The notes under the pieces are model-generated. The model had not been told where the DNA came from and did no database searches. It saw nothing but the letters and a program-made list of their open reading frames with translations. Shown here one piece after another: positions 45,323 to 54,853 of a stretch of 64,000 nt of DNA. How positions within the stretch are numbered: the stretch's first letter is position 1; every line of letters starts with the position of its first letter. Position numbers and translations under genes: made by a program. Origin of the DNA: Paenibacillus mangrovi (GTDB lineage: Bacteria > Bacillota > Bacilli > Paenibacillales > Paenibacillaceae); NCBI RefSeq assembly GCF_022898935.1, contig NZ_JALIRP010000002.1, positions 558,001 through 622,000 of the forward strand. Direction: 5' to 3'.

Positions 45323-46260
45323 TCGATACTCCCCCCGACTTTAAAATGTATGGGATTAAACATCTCCCGGATTTGCTGCTCCATTCCCCTAAGCTGTTCG
45401 ATCTCAAGCTTCATCGATGCACTCAGACCGGCATTGCCTCCAGAACGTCCGTGCAAACCGATTGGAAGCCCTTCCAAACCTAAATGATACTTGGCATTCA
45501 GCGGATAAGACTGACGTTCAATCACAGATGCCAGCCCTAGAAATTGCTGCAGCCGGACCGCTTCATCAGCATGATTCCGCTGCAACTGAATCAGCTTGAC
45601 ATACAGATCAGGATGGAAGTTGGCCATCACGCCGCTGTAGCCGGATGCCCCGGCTTGTAGCGACATCAGAAGAGTGGCTGCATTTGCGTTAAAAAGTTTT
45701 AGCTGGGTCCCCTGAACGGCGTTCAGTTTGGCTGTAAGCTGATCGGGATCACAACAGGTATCCTTCAAAAACAGGAACCGCTCCGTATCCGCGCACCACC
45801 GAAGCAGCTCGGGAGTTAGCAGCCGCTTATAAGGATGCGGACACTCGTAGATGCCGAAACTCGTCTCAGGGATTTGGCGCAGCAGCTGCTCGGTATGCCG
45901 CTTCCAAACGTCGTCGGATTCTTCCCTTCCGGCTAGCCGGTTGCTGACGATGACAAAAGCATCGATCCCTGCCGCCGATATGGCACCTATTTCTTTTACC
46001 TGATCCTGCAGCGAATCCGATATATGTCCCGAGGCGATGACCTGAACGCGTCCAGCCGCCCGTTCGACCACAAATCGGGCTAGCTGTACACGTTCATCCA
46101 GCGATAAATAAAACATTTCGCTCGATTGGCATACCGCGAAGAGGCCGTCGACGCCTTTGGCGATGTACCATTCGATCAGCTGCTCTAGCGCTTCATAATC
46201 GATTTCTTTCGTTTCCGTAAACGGTGTAATCATTGTAGGCCAGACGCCATTCTTCAACAT
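45319..46260 (-). CDS. Class I aldolase/lyase of the DapA/NanA superfamily
   Basis: 313 residues, a TIM-barrel Schiff-base lyase. Lys166 in FLFLKDTC is the Schiff-base residue and Tyr138 in FGIYECPHPYKR the catalytic tyrosine. The glycine-rich GxxGE carboxylate-binding motif of this superfamily is CQSSEM here, so the carboxylate pocket is altered. Known substrates in the superfamily are sialic acid, dihydrodipicolinate and 2-keto-3-deoxy sugar acids. As first gene of the operon with a sialidase-fold protein, either N-acetylneuraminate or a keto-deoxy sugar acid is possible. The ATG follows GGGGGA at 6 bases. Confidence 0.88.
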   Translation of the reverse strand: MLKNGVWPTMITPFTETKEIDYEALEQLIEWYIAKGVDGLFAVCQSSEMFYLSLDERVQLARFVVERAAGRVQVIASGHISDSLQDQVKEIGAISAAGIDAFVIVSNRLAGREESDDVWKRHTEQLLRQIPETSFGIYECPHPYKRLLTPELLRWCADTERFLFLKDTCCDPDQLTAKLNAVQGTQLKLFNANAATLLMSLQAGASGYSGVMANFHPDLYVKLIQLQRNHADEAVRLQQFLGLASVIERQSYPLNAKYHLGLEGLPIGLHGRSGGNAGLSASMKLEIEQLRGMEQQIREMFNPIHFKVGGSIE

Positions 46261-46277
46261 GTTTCGTCCCCCTTTTT

Positions 46278-46306
46278 TCTGTATTGTGTGTCAGACTCCA
46301 TTTCAA
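46278..46306 (-). promoter_or_regulatory. Candidate sigma-A promoter for the lyase-importer-GH42 operon
   Basis: Minus strand TTGAAA and TACAGA separated by 17 bases, ending 18 bp before the lyase start codon. Moderate match only; the short leader fits an operon start. Confidence 0.35.
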
Positions 46307-46413
46307 CAAAAGGCCTTATTAGATTTGTTTGATCAGGAGTGCCGTGAAATCAAATTTTATTAGAAGACGACGCTCTATCTTCTTATTGGCAAGAAGCTGG
46401 CCTTTATGCTCTA

Positions 46414-48477
46414 TCACGATGGACGGAACCGGTTGTTAAACTGCTTTCGCCCCCACTCTACTGCCATTATGATGTTTCCGGACCCTGCAGGTGTCACGGA
46501 TTTGAATGTGATCGTGATGTTGCTCTTGTCGACGGTAACCGAAGAAATTCCAGTCATATTGGCATCGGCTGATAACGCCGAAGCCATATACCACTCAGGG
46601 GCAATGCCTAGCAGGTGGGGAACATTGTAAGTGATATTACCGCCATTTACCGTAACGATAGTCCGCTGCCCAGTGAATACAATTTCATCACCTATATATG
46701 AGGACTGCGACGGGTACGAGACAGAGTCCCACACTTTGATCAAAGTAGGATCCGTCTCCGGTGATTCTACCTTATCCCAATATTCGTACGTTCCTTGAGG
46801 ATACAAGTCGTATGTGTACTCAAACACGCAGTAGTTCGTATATTTGGGACGGCGGAAATATAACCAGTAGTTAGATGCTGCGTCTGCATACACAGCAAAT
46901 TTCGCGAACAAATCCCCCGATCCGTTAAACCCGTCCCCGTCAACTGTAAATACCGGTTTAAACCCTCCGGCCTCATTGCCTCGAACTCCGAAAGCAAATT
47001 CGGCTGATGCTGTACGGTAAGATGCCTTGCCGTAATCCGTAACAGTTCTGACTCGACCGCTGAATAACGATTTATCCTTTCCAATACGACACACCCTAAA
47101 CCATTGCGCATAGTTTTGTACACCTGGCTTAGGTTCACCTATGTCCCGCAGCTTCTGGTATCGCAGATCACGCCATGTATTTTTCCAATCCTCCGCTTTG
47201 CTTAAATGAGAGGTTCTTATCGGCCCGTCGAAATTAATGATTCCGGACGTTTCCGGATCATCGATTTGAATGAATTTGCCGGTAAATCCCGCTCCTTCCG
47301 GAGGCGTCTCGCATCTGAAAATACCGCTGGAGTCACGAATAGTGCCATTTTTGCCAAATCCAATGCCAATCGATCCGCCTGATGTCCAAATATTCACTTC
47401 CAAAATTGCATTATAAATTTCATGCTGAGCGTTGTTATACGCATTGTCACCGACTAGCATCCCGATCTGACCGTCCCGAACATTTAGGGAGACATTACGG
47501 AACGTAGTATAACCATACGATGGCATGTTAGATGTTCCCGGTTGACGTTTGAATACGATATGGCGCTTACAGTTACTAATAGAGACATTTTCCAGTGTCG
47601 TTCCTTCAACCCAGAAATTACGGGTATGTAGTACAAGGCCATCGCCGCCTGTAAAACCGTACATACTAACATTGCGAAGCTTGAACCCATATGTATCCGA
47701 GATTTCAACCGCAATCGAATTTGGATTGATGCCTCCGTTTATGGATAAATCTACAATGGCATGACTGGTTCCGACAGCGCCGCTCCAGGTGGTCGAATTT
47801 CTCCAGTAACGGAATAAGTATCCGGCCCCATCCCACAGTAGATTTGTAACGCCAACCCCTTCTCCGCAAATAATTACATTTGGAGGCAAGTCTATATTAC
47901 CTCCCGATGCTGTAAAGTCGTACGTACCGGCGGGAAGCAGTACCGTCCCACCTTTCTCGGCTGCTAATTCCAGAACAGACTTGACTGCAGCAGTCGGATC
48001 CACGAGCCATAAATCGGAATCAATAATACGCCAGATCGGCTTGACGCCACCGATAAGACTTGCGCCGCTGATTTGGGCCAATGATTTTTCAAGTCCGGTT
48101 TGATATACAGCTACCCATGCATTTTCGCTAATGCCTCCGTCAGCAAGCGGGTTATCTGCGGTAGTCGTGTGTGGTCGTGCTCCGGCCCACCGGTATCCAG
48201 TTGTGACACCAGCTGGTGTAGTTAATTCCAGCACTTCCCACTCCTGCGTGATCCGCACCTGAGGTCTAAAAACGCCGCGGGCACAGATAAAACTGCCTGG
48301 TGTATGTTCCGGATTACCCTGGTTTCCATAAACGGAATCGGTGACGGAGGAAGATTCCCTGGCATTTGCTCCTCCGGCCGATACTCCATATAGAAGCGCT
48401 GCGGCTCCCGTCATGCCCATTGAAGCAAGCAGCTTTCTACGGGTTAACTTCTCCTTTGAATCTTTTTCATCGGTCAT
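46414..48477 (-). CDS. Tat-exported beta-helix protein (pectate-lyase superfamily fold)
   Basis: About 687 residues. The ATG at 48477 has GGGGAGG 8 bases upstream. The N-terminus carries a twin-arginine signal (TRRKLLASMGMTGAAALLYG), so it is exported folded. Residues ~150-430 form a right-handed beta-helix of the Pectate_lyase_3 type (VKSVLELAAEKGGTVLLPAG, GVTNLLWDGAGYLFRYWRNS, GFKLRNVSMYGFTGGDGLVL). The last ~250 residues are beta-rich, resembling a binding or sheath domain. No catalytic residues can be assigned by eye; polysaccharide lyase, epimerase or adhesin are all possible. It stands just upstream of the GH42 operon in the same direction. Confidence 0.8.
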   Translation of the reverse strand: MTDEKDSKEKLTRRKLLASMGMTGAAALLYGVSAGGANARESSSVTDSVYGNQGNPEHTPGSFICARGVFRPQVRITQEWEVLELTTPAGVTTGYRWAGARPHTTTADNPLADGGISENAWVAVYQTGLEKSLAQISGASLIGGVKPIWRIIDSDLWLVDPTAAVKSVLELAAEKGGTVLLPAGTYDFTASGGNIDLPPNVIICGEGVGVTNLLWDGAGYLFRYWRNSTTWSGAVGTSHAIVDLSINGGINPNSIAVEISDTYGFKLRNVSMYGFTGGDGLVLHTRNFWVEGTTLENVSISNCKRHIVFKRQPGTSNMPSYGYTTFRNVSLNVRDGQIGMLVGDNAYNNAQHEIYNAILEVNIWTSGGSIGIGFGKNGTIRDSSGIFRCETPPEGAGFTGKFIQIDDPETSGIINFDGPIRTSHLSKAEDWKNTWRDLRYQKLRDIGEPKPGVQNYAQWFRVCRIGKDKSLFSGRVRTVTDYGKASYRTASAEFAFGVRGNEAGGFKPVFTVDGDGFNGSGDLFAKFAVYADAASNYWLYFRRPKYTNYCVFEYTYDLYPQGTYEYWDKVESPETDPTLIKVWDSVSYPSQSSYIGDEIVFTGQRTIVTVNGGNITYNVPHLLGIAPEWYMASALSADANMTGISSVTVDKSNITITFKSVTPAGSGNIIMAVEWGRKQFNNRFRPS

Positions 48478-48801
48478 GCTCCATACCTCCCCAGCATGTT
48501 TTTTCGATGGCATCACGAGGACATATACGGGCTGTCTCTTGTCCATCCATAAGCGCGTAAAATAATTTTTGTTCCTCCTGCAGGAATATTGCTTGTGAAT
48601 TGTAATCGTTTGCACATCCATTTTACGAATCGAATCGCTTTTTCAAGTTAGCAGATGCAGGTTGAAAACGTAAATATGCCGTTAAATGACGATATGCCAT
48701 TCTTCAGCAAAGCCTGTTTGCCCAAGCAGCATAACCTCTATTTACTTTGATGAATCCTGCTTACGGATTGGCATGCCGTCTTCTGGCCATTTTCCCGGTA
48801 A
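48478..48801. other. Intergenic region upstream of the beta-helix gene
   Basis: No supportable gene. A long in-frame extension of the beta-helix gene to 48621 has no ribosome binding site and would bury the Tat signal. Presumed to hold the promoter of the beta-helix gene. Confidence 0.4.
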
Positions 48802-48857
48802 CAAAAGAACCGGCTTTCGATAAAACGCATTGATAATGCGCTATCCAAAAGCCGGTC
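48802..48857 (-). terminator. Two-tier hairpin terminator after the YesS-like regulator
   Basis: ACCGGCTTT..GATA pairs with TATC..AAAGCCGGT and encloses a second hairpin CGCATT/AATGCG. On the minus strand it is followed by TTCTTTTGTT. It lies about 45 bp after the regulator stop codon. Confidence 0.8.
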
Positions 48858-48899
48858 CATCCATTCCTATTCTATAGCAGAAGTATAATATTGTACCGT

Positions 48900-51152
48900 T
48901 TATATGCTTTTGTACTTACGAAACCCTCCCGGAGTCGTCCCGACTTCCTTCTTAAACTTCCGTACGAAACTGGATACGTCGCAGTAACCAATCTCAGAAA
49001 TAATCTCAATAAGTGGTTTCTCGGTCGAGCTTAGAAGCTGCTTGGCTTTTTCGATGCGCAGATAATTGATGTAATCGGAAATGCTTTGCCCGAAGCATTT
49101 CTTGAAATAATAGCTTAAGTTGGAAAGAGACATGTTAAAATGATCTGCCATGTTCTGGACTGTAAAATTCGTATCGTGATAATTCGTTTCTATATACGCG
49201 ACCCATTGCTGCAGCAGCTCGTCATCGTGCTTCTCGCGAGTATCTTTAATATACTTGCACAAAGTTTGACAAACATCAGTGATGCTCTGCCCAAGCTCTT
49301 TTACCGTTTCAAATTGGGCTAGGGATAGGACGTCTATATTCCCCTTGTCCAGGCCAACGAACTTTTTGTTGATCTGCTGCATCGCTTTCAGCACCGTATT
49401 GATAATATCAAAGCAGAGACAGCGGGCTTCGAACAAGGGTATGTCACACTGGGTAATTTTGTCCACCAGTTCCGCCACAATGAAGGAGATTCGATCCGTA
49501 TTACCTTCTATGATAGACAATTCCAGGGCTCTTAGTTCCTCTACCGGGTAAGGAAAATCGGATACGGCAGCGATACGGATGTCTTCAAAGTAAATGATTT
49601 GATCCGCTCCCTTCACCAATCGGTAATCAAGCGCCGTGTATGCTTCCAAGCACGATTTGCCGATCTGTCCTGCTGCATCGTACGGGTTACCTACACCAAC
49701 CGCAACCTGAGAGTGCAGCTCATTCATTAAGAGCTGCTGCATATGCGTTAAAGCATCATGCAGCGTTTTACGGTCCGATTCCCGTCCGCTGGCAAGTATG
49801 AGAATCAGCCGATTGTCGATATTTATACGGCCATAGCCTTCGATTCCGTCAGGAAGCGCCTGTTCCAATAGCGTTGAAAGCATAGAAGCCCTCTCTCTCT
49901 GCTGCGGTTCTAAGGCAGCCGCGGAAAAGATGACGACGCGAAAGAATGGCAGGCTAAAGGAAAGGCCAAAATCGCTGCCTTTTTCGTTAAACGCTTCCGC
50001 ATTCGGGAAAACCCCGCTGAGCAGATGGGTCAAAAGATAATCTTTGACGGCGCTATGATTGCTCTTGACCTGATCTTTCAATATCTTATTCGTATGATTG
50101 ATCCGGTTAATCGTCATTCGTACCGCTTCGAACTCATTTCCGGTTTCTGCTATGCTTCCTGTCTCCGATTCGGCAAACAAACGCAGCTGGCGAATGGGGC
50201 GGTAGTTTAAACGCATATTGAACAAGATAGCCGTACCACCTGCTAGTACAATAACCAGAAGTGCTTCAAGGAAAGCATTTTTGGCGGCATAGACTTGGCT
50301 CATCGCTTCTTTTACGGGCATGATCATAAAATAGCTCCAGCCGGTTTCTGGGGACTGGATGTATGAGACGAAATGGGGCGAGGAGCTGATATTTGTGATG
50401 ACAGAATGTTCAATCCGGTCAGGTTGAATGAAAGCCATTAAATCCTGTACTTGAGGACGTTTGATCTCTTTCGACGCGGCGACGATCTTGCGCTCCGGAT
50501 TTATTGCCACCACATTGCCTTTATTGCTGCTCATCATTTGTTCAAATGCATGCTGTTTGATGATAAACAATACCATGCGTTTATCGTAATTCGAGCTGTT
50601 GGGTATAAGATAGCTTACGACACGCCCCAATTCTCCTCCGCCTGTATCATCCGGTACCCATACCCCATTGCCGTCAATGTCCCGGACTGCGGTTAGAAAT
50701 TGATCCTCTGAAACCGCTCCGCCATAATAGACTGCCAAAAATTCTTTCAGCGTATAAGTCCTCGTTGAGGAAACAAATTTGTTCAATTGCTTGTAATAAA
50801 CGACGACATCGCTAATAAAGTTATTTCCGGAAATATAGCTTTTTAATTGACGAATCCCTTTGGAAGTATTATACGGGCCATCGCCGATTTGCTGCGTAGT
50901 AAGGTCCGGATTGTTATATATTTGGTAGGCAACCGTGTTCATCCCCGAGATTTGATGATCTAAGGAAGTTACGACGTGCTGGAGAATATTGTCGTTGTTC
51001 TTGATTACTTCTTCCTGCAACAAATGGAAGAAATAATTGTAAACCAGTAGGACGATAATCGAGAGAGGAATAGCCAATACCAGCATATATGACAACAAAT
51101 AGCGCAGAAACAGCTGCTTTGTCTGCAAAACGTTTCGTTGTAGCCAAAACAT
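48900..51152 (-). CDS. Membrane-bound AraC-family regulator (YesS-like)
   Basis: About 750 residues. Two membrane helices (YLLSYMLVLAIPLSIIVLLV near residues 17-40 and ALLVIVLAGGTAILF near 280-300) enclose an extracellular Cache-like sensor. A cytoplasmic middle region follows, and the C-terminus is an AraC double helix-turn-helix (MSLSNLSYYFKKCFGQSISD, EIISEIGYCDVSSFVRKFKK). The ATG at 51152 has AGGGGGG at 6 bases. Such one-component regulators sense oligosaccharides outside the cell and activate nearby transport genes. It lies divergent from the orphan lipoprotein gene and upstream of the beta-helix and GH42 operons, so it likely controls some of them. Confidence 0.92.
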   Translation of the reverse strand: MFWLQRNVLQTKQLFLRYLLSYMLVLAIPLSIIVLLVYNYFFHLLQEEVIKNNDNILQHVVTSLDHQISGMNTVAYQIYNNPDLTTQQIGDGPYNTSKGIRQLKSYISGNNFISDVVVYYKQLNKFVSSTRTYTLKEFLAVYYGGAVSEDQFLTAVRDIDGNGVWVPDDTGGGELGRVVSYLIPNSSNYDKRMVLFIIKQHAFEQMMSSNKGNVVAINPERKIVAASKEIKRPQVQDLMAFIQPDRIEHSVITNISSSPHFVSYIQSPETGWSYFMIMPVKEAMSQVYAAKNAFLEALLVIVLAGGTAILFNMRLNYRPIRQLRLFAESETGSIAETGNEFEAVRMTINRINHTNKILKDQVKSNHSAVKDYLLTHLLSGVFPNAEAFNEKGSDFGLSFSLPFFRVVIFSAAALEPQQRERASMLSTLLEQALPDGIEGYGRINIDNRLILILASGRESDRKTLHDALTHMQQLLMNELHSQVAVGVGNPYDAAGQIGKSCLEAYTALDYRLVKGADQIIYFEDIRIAAVSDFPYPVEELRALELSIIEGNTDRISFIVAELVDKITQCDIPLFEARCLCFDIINTVLKAMQQINKKFVGLDKGNIDVLSLAQFETVKELGQSITDVCQTLCKYIKDTREKHDDELLQQWVAYIETNYHDTNFTVQNMADHFNMSLSNLSYYFKKCFGQSISDYINYLRIEKAKQLLSSTEKPLIEIISEIGYCDVSSFVRKFKKEVGTTPGGFRKYKSI

Positions 51153-51445
51153 AATTACCCCCCTCTTTAGTATCCTCTTAGTCCTTGCACTCAACTATAA
51201 AACAAGCTTTCACAGAATCCTGTTCGTAAATGGGAATTGATTACGCTTTCACAATTTAGTTGCATTCAATATAGCATATCCTTCATTGATTGTATATTTT
51301 ATCCATCGTGGATATGCCCTTTTAGAACAATGAACCATGCCTCTACAATGGCATATTTACTAAGCGATCTTCTTTTTGTTATTGTTAGGATATTTAACAG
51401 TATTGAATTCAACCGATGATCCATATGTGAAAGGAGTGATTGAGT

Positions 51446-53059
51446 GTGAACAATAAAGCCGGTTTGCTTCTAATCGTTTTATTATGGAATGCCCTCTTTC
51501 TATCGGGATGCAAACAATCGGCCATTTCTAATTCCAACAATGCTTCAGGCAGCTATGTAGAAACGAACAGCAACCAGATCATAGAGAACGGCGTCGCCGT
51601 CAATTTGACCGGATATCCGATTGTCAATCAGCCCATTACACTTAAAACTGTTGTTGTTACTTCCTATAAAGGCGACTACAATCAGTCGAAGTTTTTTCAG
51701 GAGCTGGAGAAAAATAGCGGAATTAATCTCGATATTAAGCAAATCTCAGTCGATAATAGGGATAAACTGAATTTAATGTTTGCCTCCCGTCAGTATCCTG
51801 ATCTACTACTGCGTTCCGACGCGTCTCCGTATCAAATCGCCATTGCTCAAAACGCCGGGGATATCATCCCTTTTTCAAGCCTGCTGCAGTATGCACCCAA
51901 TTGGATAAAAGCACTCGAGTCAAATCCGGCGGCCCAAAAAGCGATGACTGCCGCAGACGGGAGCATTTACAGCTTAGGACTCATTCAACAAAATCCCGTT
52001 TATTTGGGCATACGCGATCAATGGTTAATCAACAAAAAATGGTTAGATCAGCTTGGCTTGGAGGTTCCGAAGACAACCGAGCAATTTGCGTATGCACTTG
52101 CGCAATTTAAAGCAAATGCCGGTAACGGAGTTATTCCAAAAGATATGATTCCCTATTATTTTCGCTGGGATCAATACGTAGGCGGTCAACTGGATTTGTA
52201 TGGCGGCTCCTTCGGCCTCTTGGTACCAGATGATAGCTATGTGGCGGTAGAGAACGGCAAAGTCCTCTTCCAAGCACTCAACCCTGAGATCAAAAAGCCC
52301 TTGGCTTATTTACATCGACTTTATAAAGATGGATTGATTCCTCCTGAAGTGTTTACGGACGACTGGGGAGCTTATTATACCAAGCTGGTAGCCAAACCGG
52401 AGATGGTCGGTTCCATTGAAGCCTACAACAATCCGAATCCAGACGTTTATGTGCCTATGCTTCCTCCCTCAGCCGAAAGCGGCCGGAAGCAGCTGTATCG
52501 GCAGCAAACATGGATTGTACGAAATAATCAGTTTACCATTTTCAAAAATAATAAGTATCCTATCGCCTCCGCCCGATTGGCCGATCTGCTGGCTGATCCC
52601 GATTGGTCCGTGCAGGAAACTTACGGATTGTTTGGAGCAGGCACGAAAAAAAATAGTGACGGTACTTATGACATTATGCCGGAAACCGCAAACGATGGTG
52701 AAGTCCCCAATGTGGATGCAGTCTCGGCGATCACGCCAGACTTAGCCTCCAAGCTCCGCTTCTTGCCGGGAAATAGCAATAATAACCGTTCTCAAGCTGT
52801 TAAGCTGTACGAGCCCATTGTCGCGCCGCTCGACAAGTTTTTCCCTAATTATGTCACCTATTCGCCAGACGACCGCGATAAACTGACGCAATTGCAGATG
52901 AACGTCAAGGACTATGTAAGACAAACATTCATTCGCTGGGTCGTTCAAGGTGGTATTGATCAGGAATGGGATGCCTATGTCGCGAAACTGAAGAGCATGC
53001 ATGTAGATGATATGATCGCGATCATGCAGAAAGGCCTGGAAGACTACAACAAGCAATAA
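51446..53059 (+). CDS. Orphan solute-binding lipoprotein, LplA/YtcQ type
   Basis: About 537 residues, lipobox LSGC (Cys22). It is a paralogue of the lipoprotein at 43.7-45.3 kb, sharing KSFFQELEKNSGI-like N-lobe, ASRQYPDLLLRSDASPYQI and FKNNKYPIASARLADLLADP blocks. The GTG at 51446 has AAGGAG 9 bases upstream, better than the TTG six bases earlier. It has no permease of its own, and lies back-to-back with the YesS-like regulator. It may feed the importer at 41.8-43.7 kb with a second ligand, or act as the ligand-binding partner of the membrane regulator; both are inference. Confidence 0.9.
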   Translation: MNNKAGLLLIVLLWNALFLSGCKQSAISNSNNASGSYVETNSNQIIENGVAVNLTGYPIVNQPITLKTVVVTSYKGDYNQSKFFQELEKNSGINLDIKQISVDNRDKLNLMFASRQYPDLLLRSDASPYQIAIAQNAGDIIPFSSLLQYAPNWIKALESNPAAQKAMTAADGSIYSLGLIQQNPVYLGIRDQWLINKKWLDQLGLEVPKTTEQFAYALAQFKANAGNGVIPKDMIPYYFRWDQYVGGQLDLYGGSFGLLVPDDSYVAVENGKVLFQALNPEIKKPLAYLHRLYKDGLIPPEVFTDDWGAYYTKLVAKPEMVGSIEAYNNPNPDVYVPMLPPSAESGRKQLYRQQTWIVRNNQFTIFKNNKYPIASARLADLLADPDWSVQETYGLFGAGTKKNSDGTYDIMPETANDGEVPNVDAVSAITPDLASKLRFLPGNSNNNRSQAVKLYEPIVAPLDKFFPNYVTYSPDDRDKLTQLQMNVKDYVRQTFIRWVVQGGIDQEWDAYVAKLKSMHVDDMIAIMQKGLEDYNKQ

Positions 53060-53185
53060 TGTTGCACTTCATGAAAATAAGCCCTTGGTATCCCTTGCAC
53101 GATACATAAAGAGTGACCTCTATTCCGGCTCCCTCCAACCTTGAAAAAATATAAATTCTTATGCTCGATTACGTTTAGAACGATA

Positions 53186-53214
53186 TTGACTCGATTACAA
53201 ACAAAATCTAAAAT
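53186..53214 (+). promoter_or_regulatory. Sigma-A promoter for the alpha/beta hydrolase gene
   Basis: TTGACT and TAAAAT separated by exactly 17 bases, about 100 bp before the hydrolase ATG. Confidence 0.6.
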
Positions 53215-53315
53215 GAACACAAAACAAATTAAATTTCATCCTGGAAGTCCAATCACCCCAATGAAGAGCTATCGCTCATTGAATTGAAACCGATTACATA
53301 GGAGGAGTTTAGACT

Positions 53316-54086
53316 ATGCTGCAGATTTGTCATCACACAGAGGGAGTTTCGAAAGCTGAGGTTTCGCCAAACACATCTCTTCTAACACTGTACCCCGTTG
53401 AAGGCAGGGATCAAGAAGCGCTTCCCTTCGTATTAGTTCTACCTGGCGGCGGATACTATTTGCTTGCTCCGCATGAAGGTGAACCTGTTGCCCGCTGGTT
53501 CAATGAGCTCGGCATTCATGCCGGCGTTCTTCATTATCAGCTTGACCAAATTACGCCTTCGGACCTGATTCGGGACGTTGAGGATGCCATTCTTTGGGTT
53601 CGGGAAACTCCTCATCAGTGGAAGGTTAACCCGCAGCAAGTCGGCATGATCGGATTCTCGGCAGGAGGCCATCTCGCTTCCATCGCTGCCGTTACGGGTA
53701 CCGTTAAACCAGATCTTCTGTTGCTTGGCTACCCGGTAATTACATTCGAGGAGCCTTATGCACATCAGGGAAGCCGTGAGCGTTTCCTGGGCGATAACCC
53801 TCATCCAGATCAAATACAGGCCTTTTCATCCAACCGACAGGCATCCTCAAGCAGCCCGCCGACCTTTATCTGGACTACCTCCGATGATGCCGTTGTTCCT
53901 GTGGAAAACAGCCTGCTGTTTGCCGGTGTATTATCCAAGGCAGCCGTTCCTTTTGAGCTGCATGTGTTTGAGGAAGGCCCGCATGGTCTGGGAATGTCTG
54001 AAGGGAACCCGCTCTGCCGGCAATGGCTCGGATGCTGCGTCAATTGGCTCCGGCATCATCATTTTGTGAAGAACACTCCTGAATGA
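53316..54086 (+). CDS. Alpha/beta hydrolase, carbohydrate-esterase-like
   Basis: 256 residues, no signal peptide. The oxyanion region PFVLVLPGGGYYLLAPHEGE and the nucleophile elbow GFSAGGHLAS are clear; acid Asp lies in TSDDAVVPVENS and His in EEGPHGLGMS, completing the catalytic triad. The pattern matches the BD-FAE/xylan-esterase-like group that removes acyl groups from sugars. ATG with AGGAGG well placed. It has its own promoter. In a glycan-degrading neighbourhood, deacetylation of imported oligosaccharides is the most likely role. Confidence 0.9.
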   Translation: MLQICHHTEGVSKAEVSPNTSLLTLYPVEGRDQEALPFVLVLPGGGYYLLAPHEGEPVARWFNELGIHAGVLHYQLDQITPSDLIRDVEDAILWVRETPHQWKVNPQQVGMIGFSAGGHLASIAAVTGTVKPDLLLLGYPVITFEEPYAHQGSRERFLGDNPHPDQIQAFSSNRQASSSSPPTFIWTTSDDAVVPVENSLLFAGVLSKAAVPFELHVFEEGPHGLGMSEGNPLCRQWLGCCVNWLRHHHFVKNTPE

Positions 54087-54143
54087 TTTTTTGATCTTTT
54101 CGGCTTTAGAAGATAGAATTAACACTTCCTGCGTAAACGGTAA

Positions 54144-54178
54144 GATCCCCTGCCGGGTACATCGCCTGGTAGGGGATT
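54144..54178 (+). terminator. Hairpin after the hydrolase gene, possible terminator
   Basis: ATCCCCTGCC pairs with GGTAGGGGAT. The tail is only weakly T-rich, so termination is uncertain. Confidence 0.45.
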
Positions 54179-54263
54179 AAATGACTGCTGTAATTCATTT
54201 TGCTCTCCTCTTTTTCCGTGAGGGGCTGAGGAAAAGCGTTCTAAACTTTGCTTTATCTCGTAT

Positions 54264-54289
54264 ACAAAAAAGGCTGCTTTTCAGCAGCC
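54264..54289 (-). terminator. Terminator of the ApbE/ferric-reductase-like operon
   Basis: On the minus strand GGCTGC-TGAAAA-GCAGCC is followed by six T. It lies about 40 bp after the DUF2231 gene, the last of the operon. Confidence 0.9.
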
Positions 54290-54330
54290 AAATTCAAAAC
54301 AGTGATCATTATTTTCAAATCTATTTAGCC

Positions 54331-54816
54331 TTAATCGTTATTTTTAGCGGTACTTGAATTGACCGTTTTGTTCCCTGATTGATACACCAATTCGCCGCCA
54401 TAATGTCCAGTTAAGAAGATCAGCGTTCCTCCTGCTAAGGATAAAACGAGCATCAACGGAATAAACACTTTGGAGAGACTGTATTTGGCATATTTCTTAA
54501 GCTGTGGAATGAGCGGGAACATTCGATACAATTTTATTGCGATCAATAAGCCGAACACAATCAATGTAAAAAATGCGAAATTCTCATGACGATGAATAGC
54601 GGATTCCGATGTTCCGAATACCTGTCTTGCAAAGCGCTCGCCACCGTCACCTGTCATATAAGCAATCACACCTGTAATGAGCCCTGTAATCAGTGTAAAA
54701 TTGGCGATGGTATCCCATATTTTCGGTCTCCACAACGCTATGATTTGGACAATAGCTCCTACAAATAATAATGCGATTGGAAAATGGACAATTAACGGAT
54801 GTAATGGTGTGCTCAT
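54331..54816 (-). CDS. DUF2231-family membrane protein
   Basis: 161 residues with four hydrophobic segments. The opening HPLIVHFPIALLFVGAIVQI with paired histidines is the DUF2231 signature, and a further His (IHRHENFAFFTL) lies in the second half. Such proteins are suspected heme or electron-transfer membrane components. It is the last gene of an operon with ApbE, a ferric-reductase-like protein and a two-component pair. ATG with AAAGGAG upstream. Confidence 0.88.
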   Translation of the reverse strand: MSTPLHPLIVHFPIALLFVGAIVQIIALWRPKIWDTIANFTLITGLITGVIAYMTGDGGERFARQVFGTSESAIHRHENFAFFTLIVFGLLIAIKLYRMFPLIPQLKKYAKYSLSKVFIPLMLVLSLAGGTLIFLTGHYGGELVYQSGNKTVNSSTAKNND

Positions 54817-54853
54817 TTTGATATCTCCTTTGACAATCTTTTTTAAAATAAAG

